From Endomicrobium sp. (GTDB lineage: Bacteria; Elusimicrobiota; Endomicrobiia; Endomicrobiales; Endomicrobiaceae): a stretch of DNA of 16,365 bases. Location: contig JAITAQ010000056.1 in the NCBI GenBank assembly GCA_031283985.1, positions 1 through 16,365 on the forward strand, read 5' to 3'. Position numbers and translations under genes: made by a program. The notes beneath the pieces were generated by a model. It made no database searches. It worked only from the letters and a program-made list of their open reading frames with translations, and was not told the DNA's origin. Below are positions 1-7,119 of the stretch, in pieces (position 1 is the first letter of the stretch; each line of letters begins with the position of its first letter).

Positions 1-897
1 GCTCTTAAGCTTTTTGATTTAGAAATAGAAGATTTATGTTTTGCTGCGGCAAAAATAAGAAAAAAATATAAGGGCAATAAAGTAAAAGTTTGTTCTATTA
101 TAAATGCCAAATCAGGGCAGTGCAGCGAAGACTGCAAGTTTTGCACTCAGTCGTCTTTTAACAAAAGTGACATAAAAGTTTATCCTCTTCTTGATACAAA
201 AAGAATAAAAGAAGTTTCCGAAAAAGCTTTAGAAAATGTCGGCTGTTTTGGTATTGTTTCAAGCGGAAACGCTTTAAACGACAATGAAATAGACAAACTA
301 TGCAAAATGTTTAAACAACATAAAAAATCGTCACATCTTGGCGTGTCAATAGGAAGAATATCTGATGAAAGCTTTTTTAAACTTAAAGAAGCCGGCATAA
401 AAAAAATGCATCATAATCTTGAAACTTCTGCAAATTTTTACCCAAATATTTGTTCTACGCACAGTTATCAAGAGAGAATAGATACATTAAAAAAAGCAAA
501 AAAATTTGGATTTCAGATTTGTTCGGGAGGACTCTTCGGCATAGGTGAAAGCCTAAAAGACAGAGTAGATTTGGCGTTTACTTTAAAAGAAATGGCCTCA
601 GATAGTGTCCCTATGAACTTTTTTATGCCAATAAAAGGCACTGCATTTGAGCATTTGCCGACAATAAAACCTATTGAAATTCTAAAAACTATAGCTGTTT
701 TTAGAATAATATTGCAAACGCCAGACATTATGGTTTGTGGAGGAAGAGAAATCAACTTACGAGATTTACAGTCATGGATATTTCAAGCGGGAGCAAGCGG
801 CATGATGACAGGCGGTTATCTTACTACATCAGGCAGAGATATTATTACAGATAAACAAATGGTTAAAGATTTAGGCTTGGAACTTGAATCCGAATAG
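1..897 (+). CDS. bioB: Biotin synthase, 5' end cut by window edge
   Basis: BioB is a radical-SAM enzyme that inserts sulfur into dethiobiotin, the last step of biotin synthesis. The frame is open from base 1, so the N-terminus (probably 10-15 residues) lies outside the window; 298 residues are visible. The radical-SAM motif CSEDCKFC (Cys41, 45, 48 of the visible part) binds the [4Fe-4S] cluster. Other BioB landmarks are HHNLETS, SYQERIDTLKKA, ICSGGLFGIGES (Cys174), MPIKGTAFE, GGRE (Arg249) and the C-terminal GGYLTTSGRD. By eye alignment with E. coli BioB, the cysteines equivalent to Cys97 and Cys128 are Gly84 and Gly114, while Cys188 (here Cys174) and Arg260 (here Arg249) are kept. Extra cysteines occur at 82, 151 and 246. 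The family call is firm. The auxiliary cluster is probably not a classical [2Fe-2S]. No other biotin gene is visible nearby. Confidence 0.93.
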   Translation, partial: ALKLFDLEIEDLCFAAAKIRKKYKGNKVKVCSIINAKSGQCSEDCKFCTQSSFNKSDIKVYPLLDTKRIKEVSEKALENVGCFGIVSSGNALNDNEIDKLCKMFKQHKKSSHLGVSIGRISDESFFKLKEAGIKKMHHNLETSANFYPNICSTHSYQERIDTLKKAKKFGFQICSGGLFGIGESLKDRVDLAFTLKEMASDSVPMNFFMPIKGTAFEHLPTIKPIEILKTIAVFRIILQTPDIMVCGGREINLRDLQSWIFQAGASGMMTGGYLTTSGRDIITDKQMVKDLGLELESE

Positions 898-1057
898 TTT
901 ATATGATTTAAATTTCAATTATTAAACAGTTAAAACTTAAAGTGTTATCTATATATAATATATATATAATAAGATAATACTTTTTTAAAATAGTAGATTT
1001 TAGTTTTTATTATATTATAAACTATACTTAGAATTTGAAGTTATTTAAGGCTTTTTA
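898..1057 (+). promoter_or_regulatory. AT-rich intergenic spacer, possible promoter for the nuclease-helicase gene
   Basis: This 160-base gap after bioB is almost pure A/T and includes an alternating TA stretch around 949-970. TTAAAA followed after 18 bases by TATAAT is a weak promoter candidate ending near 960. A second AT-rich candidate lies around 1010-1026. No clear terminator hairpin for bioB is visible. In sequence this AT-rich, -10-like hexamers arise by chance, so the call is weak. Confidence 0.25.
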
Positions 1058-4003
1058 ATGTTTTTTTACGCTGACTTACATATACACTCAAAATATTCCC
1101 GAGCAACAAGCAAGAGCTGTAACTTAGAAGAATTTGCCGTATGGTCGCAAAAAAAAGGGTTAAGCGTCATATCAACAGGCGATTTTACTCATCCTACATG
1201 GTTTAATGAAATAAAAGAAAAGCTTGTTCCTGCAGAATCTGGAGTTTTTAAACTAAAAGATGATATTGAGCAACGCATCTTTAAAAATAACTACCATTTA
1301 AGATTCCTGCTGTCAGTTGAAATATCAACCATATATAAGAAAGGCGAAAGAACAAGAAAAGTTCATCATATTATATTCGTTCCTGATTTTAAAAGCGCTG
1401 AAAACCTAAGACAAAAACTTTCTGTTGTCGGAAACATAGTTTCTGATGGTCGTCCTATACTAGGATTAGATTCAAGAAATCTCCTTGAAATGACTTTAGA
1501 GGCAGGAGAAGGTTCATATATAGTTCCAGCACATATCTGGACGCCGTGGTTCTCAGTATTAGGTTCAAGATCAGGTTTTGATTCTATAAATGATTGCTAC
1601 ACAGATCTTGCAGACTATATTTTTGCAGTAGAAACTGGACTGTCCTCTGACCCTGAAATGAACTGGCGAGTTTCTCATCTTGACAAATACAGACTAATAT
1701 CTAATTCTGACGCGCATTCCCCATCTAAACTTGCCCGAGAAGCTACAGTTTTTGATACAGACTCTGACTATTTTTCTATCAGAAAAGCTCTAAAAAGTGG
1801 TGAAGGATATGTTGGTACAGTAGAGTTTTTCCCAGAGGAAGGTAAATACCATGAAGATGGACACAGAAAATGTAATATTTGTTTAACTCCAGAAGAAACA
1901 ATAAAACTTAAAGGGATATGTCCAGTCTGCAACAAATCTTTGACAATAGGAGTTATGCATAGGGCTAATGAGTTAGCAGATCGCAAAGGTAAAGACTTTA
2001 CAGTTCCCAAAACAGCAGGGAAAGTATTTAGTCTTGTGCCTTTGCAGGAAATTCTATCTGAGATTATGCAAGTTGGATGTTCCAGTAAATCGGTAAGCAG
2101 TGCGTATGAAAAGTTAATACAAGAACTAGGTCCCGAGTTGGATATTTTAAGAAATATCCCTATAGATGAAATATCAAAAAAAGCCCACTCCTCTCTACTT
2201 GGAGAAGCAATTTCGCGATTAAGAGGAGGTAAGGTTATAAAACATGCAGGTTTTGACGGCGAGTACGGCGTTATAAAATTTTTTGAGCAAGGTGAACTAG
2301 AGCGACATAATTTTACAAACATAATGTTTGATATGGAAATACCTGCGAGAAAAGAGGATAAATCTCTAAGCTTACCTAAAGAAGAAAAATCAGAATTGAA
2401 TTATCTAGGTCACAACTATGATGATACGACTACGCCTAGTGTGGAAAACAAGAAAACACTTTCAAGTCTTGACGAATACCAATTAAGTGCAATTAAAAAT
2501 ACTCACAATCAACTTCTAATAATTGCAGGTCCTGGATCAGGCAAGACTACAGTACTGACAAAACGTATAGCTTATATGGTTTTAGAAAACAATATTCCTC
2601 TTGAAAACTGCCTTGCCATAACCTTCACACGCAGAGCAGCTCATGAAATGCTCAACAGACTTAATCTATTATTGCCGAAAAATTATGGAAATATCAACAT
2701 TCATACTTTCCATTCTTTATGTTTTTCCATTTTAAAAGAAAATTCTGCTAAAGCAGGACTAAGTCCTAATTTCAAAGTAGCAAGCAAGCATGAGATGAAT
2801 TTATATGCCGACCAACCTCAATCAGATGATATTCTGGCTTTTGACGATTTGATAATCTTTACAGTAAAACTTCTTAATGATAATTTAGATATTGTCAAGT
2901 TATATCGGGATAGATTTAAATATACTTCAGTTGATGAATATCAAGATATTGACACAAGGCAGTATGAGTTAATCAGATTATTAGTTCCCTCAGATGGCAA
3001 TTTATGTGTAATAGGAGATCCTAATCAGTCAATTTACGGATTTAGAGGTGGAGATTCAAAATTTTTTGATAGTTTCTCTATAGACTACCCTTTATCTCAG
3101 ATAATTAGCTTAAAGAGTAACTATCGTTCTACAGCCACTATAGTCAATGCTTCAAATCAAATTATTAACTCATACAATATAACGGCAAAACATGATAAGC
3201 CTCATGAAAAAATTACTATACATATAGCGCCTACTGACAAATCAGAGGCAGAATTTGTGGTTAGCACCATTGAAAATTTGATTGGCGGTCATAGCTTTTT
3301 TTCTATTGACACTAACAGGTCTTGTGGAGAGGAAACTAATTTTTCGTTTTCGGATTTTGCTATTTTATACCGCACATCATCACAGCTGGAACCTCTAGTT
3401 GAGTCATTGCAAAAATCAGGTATGCCTTTTGTAAAGTTATCTAATGATTTGCTGTGTAACAAAAAACCAATTGTAAAACTGTTAAGCCAATTAACAAATA
3501 ATGAGCAGGTCATATCGCAGTTTGATAAACTTAATAAGGAATTTAATGAAAAAATTGATGGACATATCATACAATATCTTGTCAGACTAGCACAAACTTA
3601 TAAAATGAAAAATGAATTTATTCATGAAATCTCTCTTTTATCTGAAATAGATACACTTGATAAAAAAGGCGATAGAATTTCGTTATTGACATTGCATTCT
3701 TCAAAAGGATTAGAATTTAAATGTGTTTTTATAGTCGGTCTGGAAGACGGTATCATTCCTTTTTACCGAGCTCAAAAATCTTGTGAAGTTGAAGAAGAAA
3801 GACGTTTATTATATGTTGGTATAACAAGAGCCGAACAAAGGTTATTCCTAACTCGGTCTATCAGAAGAAAATGGTTTGGAACTTATAAAAACTTAAAGCC
3901 ATCGCCATTCTTAGAGAAAATTGAAAGCGAATTGTTAAAATTTAGTAAACTTAAAACGATATTTCAAGAAAAGGAAGGATACTGTCAGCTTGATTTATTT
4001 TAA
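1058..4003 (+). CDS. Fusion of endonuclease Q-like PHP nuclease with UvrD/Rep-family helicase
   Basis: The 981-residue protein has two halves. Residues 1-430 match the TIGR00375/EndoQ type: PHP metal-site motifs DLHIHSKYS (His8, His10), GDFTHP (Asp42, His45), SVEIS (Glu88), VPAHIWTP (His159) and SNSDAH (Asp218, His220), then a four-cysteine zinc site (Cys272, 275, 288, 291). EndoQ enzymes in archaea and some bacteria nick DNA 5' of deaminated bases or abasic sites. Residues 465-950 form an SF1A helicase: Q-motif region DEYQLSAI, Walker A GPGSGKTT (491-498), ITFTRRAA, DEYQD (626-630), GDPNQSIYGFRGG (653-665), NYRST, TLHSSKGLEF (878-887) and VGITRA (920-925). The helicase half is shorter than UvrD, probably with a reduced 2B domain. 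The protein ends in QLDLF (977-981), a consensus bacterial beta-clamp-binding motif. The likely role is recognition and incision of damaged bases coupled to unwinding. Activity is inferred; the domain calls are firm. Confidence 0.9.
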   Translation: MFFYADLHIHSKYSRATSKSCNLEEFAVWSQKKGLSVISTGDFTHPTWFNEIKEKLVPAESGVFKLKDDIEQRIFKNNYHLRFLLSVEISTIYKKGERTRKVHHIIFVPDFKSAENLRQKLSVVGNIVSDGRPILGLDSRNLLEMTLEAGEGSYIVPAHIWTPWFSVLGSRSGFDSINDCYTDLADYIFAVETGLSSDPEMNWRVSHLDKYRLISNSDAHSPSKLAREATVFDTDSDYFSIRKALKSGEGYVGTVEFFPEEGKYHEDGHRKCNICLTPEETIKLKGICPVCNKSLTIGVMHRANELADRKGKDFTVPKTAGKVFSLVPLQEILSEIMQVGCSSKSVSSAYEKLIQELGPELDILRNIPIDEISKKAHSSLLGEAISRLRGGKVIKHAGFDGEYGVIKFFEQGELERHNFTNIMFDMEIPARKEDKSLSLPKEEKSELNYLGHNYDDTTTPSVENKKTLSSLDEYQLSAIKNTHNQLLIIAGPGSGKTTVLTKRIAYMVLENNIPLENCLAITFTRRAAHEMLNRLNLLLPKNYGNINIHTFHSLCFSILKENSAKAGLSPNFKVASKHEMNLYADQPQSDDILAFDDLIIFTVKLLNDNLDIVKLYRDRFKYTSVDEYQDIDTRQYELIRLLVPSDGNLCVIGDPNQSIYGFRGGDSKFFDSFSIDYPLSQIISLKSNYRSTATIVNASNQIINSYNITAKHDKPHEKITIHIAPTDKSEAEFVVSTIENLIGGHSFFSIDTNRSCGEETNFSFSDFAILYRTSSQLEPLVESLQKSGMPFVKLSNDLLCNKKPIVKLLSQLTNNEQVISQFDKLNKEFNEKIDGHIIQYLVRLAQTYKMKNEFIHEISLLSEIDTLDKKGDRISLLTLHSSKGLEFKCVFIVGLEDGIIPFYRAQKSCEVEEERRLLYVGITRAEQRLFLTRSIRRKWFGTYKNLKPSPFLEKIESELLKFSKLKTIFQEKEGYCQLDLF

Positions 4004-4011
4004 AGTTAAAT

Positions 4012-4062
4012 AAAAAGCATACGCAAGCGTACAATGGAAACCACTATATGCTTTTGCTTTTC
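4012..4062 (+). terminator. Possible weak terminator after the nuclease-helicase gene
   Basis: Just after the stop codon, AAAAGCATA (4013-4021) can pair with TATGCTTTT (4047-4055), and a small inner palindrome TACGCAAGCGTA lies at 4020-4031. T-rich bases follow. The stem is AT-rich with a long loop, so it is a weak candidate. The pairing was found by eye and not energy-scored. Confidence 0.3.
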
Positions 4063-4138
4063 TATATGATACTATTCCCCTTTTAGTTCTTTAAGTTTAA
4101 GTTAAGTGTCTGCTGACAACTTCATTCATCTGTAATGA

Positions 4139-4809
4139 CTAATAGACCAAGTCTCTATTTTTGAATCTCTTTGAGGACACATATTTTTTCAACTTTTTAC
4201 CTTTTGTCTTATCTATAAGAGTTTTCTGTCAAAATTCTTGGAAATGTTCTTTAATTCTTCTCCTTTGTAACTACAAAAATTCTTTTATTAAACGATGTTT
4301 CTTCTTTAATAACTTACAATCATGCCAAAAGCTTCCATTAAGAGAAAAACTACCTTTCAATATTCCCTAAATATCTAGGGGATATAGAGAAAATCTCTCA
4401 CACACTTTGTAATCTAAATATAACGAAGCTCATGGTTTAAAGATCTCTTCGGATGTGACTTTAAATTTAAAGATTGTTGAAAAATCGTACGTGTAAGTTA
4501 TCTCTGGTGATAAAGGTGTAAAGATGATTTCTGAGAAAATTTTGGAGATCATGCTCAACTTTTTATAATCTTTTTGCTCACTAACACCTATCCTTGCCAA
4601 TGAACGCCAATATATTTCATTATAAACATTCATAGCTAATTAAAGTTGTAGAATTTTCTTTAAATGAAGGATATCTATATCGGCATTGATTGTCCGCACA
4701 TATAAAATTCGCTTTAGCAATATCTGGTGCGTTTTCACATAGAATGTCTTTTTTAAATGTCTATTTCGTTAACTCTTATATGATACAATCTCACTATATT
4801 TCTCATCAT
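4139..4809 (-). pseudogene. Decayed protein-coding gene of unknown function
   Basis: The minus strand reads as a broken gene. An ATG at 4809 with GGAG (4815-4818) five bases upstream starts MMRNIVRLYHIRVNEIDI and stops at 4753-4755. A one-base indel in the T/A run restores KKDILCENAPDIAKANFICADNQC up to a stop near 4629. A second shift leads to the frame beginning at 4633 (67 residues). That frame then continues past in-frame stops at 4430-4432 (TGA), 4367-4369 (TAG), 4271-4273 (TAG) and 4229-4231 (TGA) to 4139-4141 (TAG). Each segment between stops has ordinary protein composition, for example GSFWHDCKLLKKKHRLIKEF. Stops are rarer than expected for chance sequence this AT-rich. The opposite strand gives only F/L/S-rich peptides typical of antisense reading. 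I do not recognise the family. A mosaic of two genes, or chance, cannot be excluded. Confidence 0.5.
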
Positions 4810-5006
4810 CTAATCTCCAAAGGAATGTAGTCCGATATATTAACTTTGCTAAATATTTTTAAAATTTGTTCCTGAGAATATTATTTAGGTTACTCTTTTT
4901 TATCTATCCGATAAATTAAAAGGGTAAAGTGCAACTGCTTATTATTAAACAATATCGTACATGCCCGTCAAAAGCTAGACAGTATAACAAATTGGATTTT
5001 TTAGAT
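4810..5006. other. Non-coding AT-rich spacer downstream of serA
   Basis: All frames are closed by frequent stops and no RNA gene or strong hairpin is visible. It separates the 3' end of serA from the start of the decayed minus-strand gene and holds only that gene's Shine-Dalgarno-like GGAG at its low-coordinate edge. It could be the worn remains of another gene, but I cannot identify one. Confidence 0.4.
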
Positions 5007-5954
5007 TTACTTTTTTGTGTTGACAGCATTTCTTACGATTCCTTTTGTAAAAAAATCTACAAGAACTTCACCTATTTCTTTGGCAATTCTAATTTGAGCT
5101 TCATCGGTGGACGCTGCAAGATGAGGCGTTACAACCACTTTATCAGTATCTATAAGAGTCCAGTCTTCAGGAGGTTCTTTGGCGAATACATCTATAGCAG
5201 CACCCGCTACTTTACCAGACTTAATTGCATCCGACAAATCTTTTTCGTTAACTATTGGACCTCTAGCGCAATTGATAATTCTAACGCCATCTTTCATTTT
5301 TTTTATGGCGTCAGTATTTATCATGCCTCGCGTAGAATCGTTAAGCGGCGAGTGAATTGAAATATAGTCGGCTTGAGCAAAAACTTCATCTATAATTTTT
5401 AATTCTATGTTATTTTTTTTTGCTGCTTCTTGATTTGCAAATGGATCATAGGCTATAATTTTCATACCGAAGGCATTAAGTCTTTTAGCAATTTCAGAAC
5501 CTATTCTTCCAAGACCTATCAAACCTAAGGTTTTACCGAAAAGTTCGGTTCCTACAAAATTTTTGCGATCCCATTTTCTATTTTTTAAAGATTTGTAGCT
5601 TTCAGGAATATGTCTGGCAAGAGAAAGCATAAGACCTATCGTATGCTCAGCTGCAGATATGGTGTTTCCTCCCGGGACATTAGCAACTATTATACCTTTT
5701 TTTGTAGCAGATTCTTTATCAACATTATCAAGTCCTGTGCCTGCTCTGCCGATAAATTTCAGTTTCCCTGCAATGTCTATAATATCTGAGGTAACTTTTA
5801 CTTCTGAACGGATAAGAAGTCCATTGTAGTCTTTTATAAGTTCTTTCAATTCTTCTTGCGAAGGTTTGTTATGTATATCTACTTTGAATTCTTTACTTGA
5901 AAACAATGTGTCAAGCCCTTCAGTATTATCGTAGGTCATTAAAATCTTGTACAT
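5007..5954 (-). CDS. serA: D-3-phosphoglycerate dehydrogenase, short form without ACT domain
   Basis: This 315-residue D-2-hydroxyacid dehydrogenase probably oxidises 3-phosphoglycerate to 3-phosphohydroxypyruvate, the first step of serine synthesis. The NAD-binding Rossmann motif GLGRIG is at 147-152, with Asp170 at the end of the next strand favouring NAD over NADP. The catalytic residues are Arg231 (in NCARGP), Glu260 (KEPPE) and His278 (TPHLAAST). It ends at VRNAVN, where long SerA proteins continue into an intervening and ACT domain, so it is a short form without the usual serine-binding regulatory domain. The start ATG has GGGG 9 bases upstream. It lies 31 bases after the aminotransferase gene and looks co-transcribed with it. 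Another D-2-hydroxyacid substrate is possible, but the aminotransferase neighbour supports serine synthesis. Confidence 0.82.
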   Translation of the reverse strand: MYKILMTYDNTEGLDTLFSSKEFKVDIHNKPSQEELKELIKDYNGLLIRSEVKVTSDIIDIAGKLKFIGRAGTGLDNVDKESATKKGIIVANVPGGNTISAAEHTIGLMLSLARHIPESYKSLKNRKWDRKNFVGTELFGKTLGLIGLGRIGSEIAKRLNAFGMKIIAYDPFANQEAAKKNNIELKIIDEVFAQADYISIHSPLNDSTRGMINTDAIKKMKDGVRIINCARGPIVNEKDLSDAIKSGKVAGAAIDVFAKEPPEDWTLIDTDKVVVTPHLAASTDEAQIRIAKEIGEVLVDFFTKGIVRNAVNTKK

Positions 5955-5985
5955 TTTGCCTGCCCCTTTTTTGCAGTTTCAAATA

Positions 5986-7119
5986 TTACGCTTTTAACAG
6001 CTCCTCTTCAGCAGCAGCTACAGCCTTGCCTTTTTTAATATTTATACCAAGTTCAGTAAAAACCATTTCAAGACATGCAAAACCTACAAGCAAATCTGAT
6101 TTTCCTATGTACCCCATGTGTGCAAATCTTATAATTTTGCCTTTTAAATCACCCTGTCCCCCTGCTATTGACACACCATATTTTTCTCTTAAAGTCTTAA
6201 CTATCTTATCGCCAATTTCAGCAGGAACGCAAGCACTTGTGACAACATCGCACGGAACTTCTCCAAAAAGCTTAAGACCTAAAGCTTTCATACCAGCTCT
6301 TGCCGATTTTGCGAAAACTTTGCAATCATTCCACATATTTTCCAAACCTCTCTCCTTAATAAGCCTTAGAGACTCTTGAAGAGCAACAATAAGAGTTACT
6401 GGAGGAGTAAAAGGCGTTTCGTTGCTTTCATATGATTTTTTATATTTATTAATATCAAAATAAAATTTTGGAATTTTTGAAGACTCTGTCAGCTTCCAAG
6501 CTTTATCGCTTAATGTTATAAACCCAAGTCCCGGAGCAAGCATAAATCCCTTTTGAGAACCTGATACCACTACATCTACTTTCCAATCATCGGTTTTAAA
6601 TTCCTGTCCTGCAAGACCGGAAACAGTGTCAACAACTAAAACCGCATTAGTTTTTGAAACTATCTCACCTATAGCTTTAATATCATTTACAACCCCTGTG
6701 GAAGTTTCTGTAAATGTGGTATATACAGCTTTAATATTTGGATTTGCTTTTAAAGCTTTTTTTATCTCTACAGGCTTAACTACTTTCCCCCATTCTACCG
6801 AAGCAGATATAACTTTTGCACCATATCCTTCTGCTATTTTTATCCATCTATCTCCAAAGTTTCCACAGCTTGCTACTATAACTTCATCACCAAAACTTAA
6901 AAGATTTGTTACAGCAATTTCCATTGCACCCGTACCTGAAGAAGCAACAGTATAAACTTCATTTTCTGTTTGAAAAACATACTTTAACCCTTCAGCAACA
7001 TCCTTGTAAATTGATGCAAACTCACTTGTTCTGTGATGGAGTATAGGCAACGCTTCTTTTAAGGCAACTTCCGGAGGAATCGGTGTAGGACCCGGAGTTA
7101 AAAGATAATGTTTTTTCAT
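5986..7119 (-). CDS. Class V PLP aminotransferase, probable phosphoserine or serine-type aminotransferase
   Basis: The 377-residue protein belongs to the alanine-glyoxylate/serine-pyruvate branch of class V aminotransferases. Visible features are the N-terminal [10 protein letters not shown] (residues 7-16), SGTGAME (61-67) for the PLP phosphate, VVDTVSG with Asp164 for the pyridine nitrogen, SGSQKGF with the Schiff-base Lys190, and Arg331 (IIRFAHMG) for the substrate carboxylate. Enzymes of this branch can replace SerC in some archaea and bacteria, converting phosphohydroxypyruvate to phosphoserine with glutamate. The serA gene directly downstream makes that the most likely role, with alanine-glyoxylate or serine-pyruvate transamination as alternatives. 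The start ATG follows an AAAGGAG ribosome site. The first bases overlap the current lon reading frame. Confidence 0.85.
   Translation of the reverse strand: MKKHYLLTPGPTPIPPEVALKEALPILHHRTSEFASIYKDVAEGLKYVFQTENEVYTVASSGTGAMEIAVTNLLSFGDEVIVASCGNFGDRWIKIAEGYGAKVISASVEWGKVVKPVEIKKALKANPNIKAVYTTFTETSTGVVNDIKAIGEIVSKTNAVLVVDTVSGLAGQEFKTDDWKVDVVVSGSQKGFMLAPGLGFITLSDKAWKLTESSKIPKFYFDINKYKKSYESNETPFTPPVTLIVALQESLRLIKERGLENMWNDCKVFAKSARAGMKALGLKLFGEVPCDVVTSACVPAEIGDKIVKTLREKYGVSIAGGQGDLKGKIIRFAHMGYIGKSDLLVGFACLEMVFTELGINIKKGKAVAAAEEELLKA

Noticed and set aside
949..970. Alternating TA stretch that might be a microsatellite or an origin-like unwinding element.
   Set aside because: It is short and imperfect, and no DnaA-box cluster or replication gene is nearby.
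4161..4370. Open plus-strand frame of 69 codons with an ATG.
   Set aside because: Its peptide is rich in F, L, S and C, typical of antisense reading, and it lies opposite a better protein-like minus-strand remnant. No ribosome site was seen.
4459..4472. A 14-base perfect palindrome CTTTAAATTTAAAG, possible operator.
   Set aside because: It is almost all A/T, so it is not rare here, and it lies inside the decayed coding frame away from any promoter.
4929..5360. Long plus-strand open frame overlapping the 3' end of serA.
   Set aside because: It is mostly opposite the conserved SerA catalytic region and its peptide has no recognisable motif.
5007..5954. SerA as a truncated pseudogene.
   Set aside because: All catalytic and NAD-binding residues are present and short SerA forms of about 305-320 residues are common, so it is likely functional.
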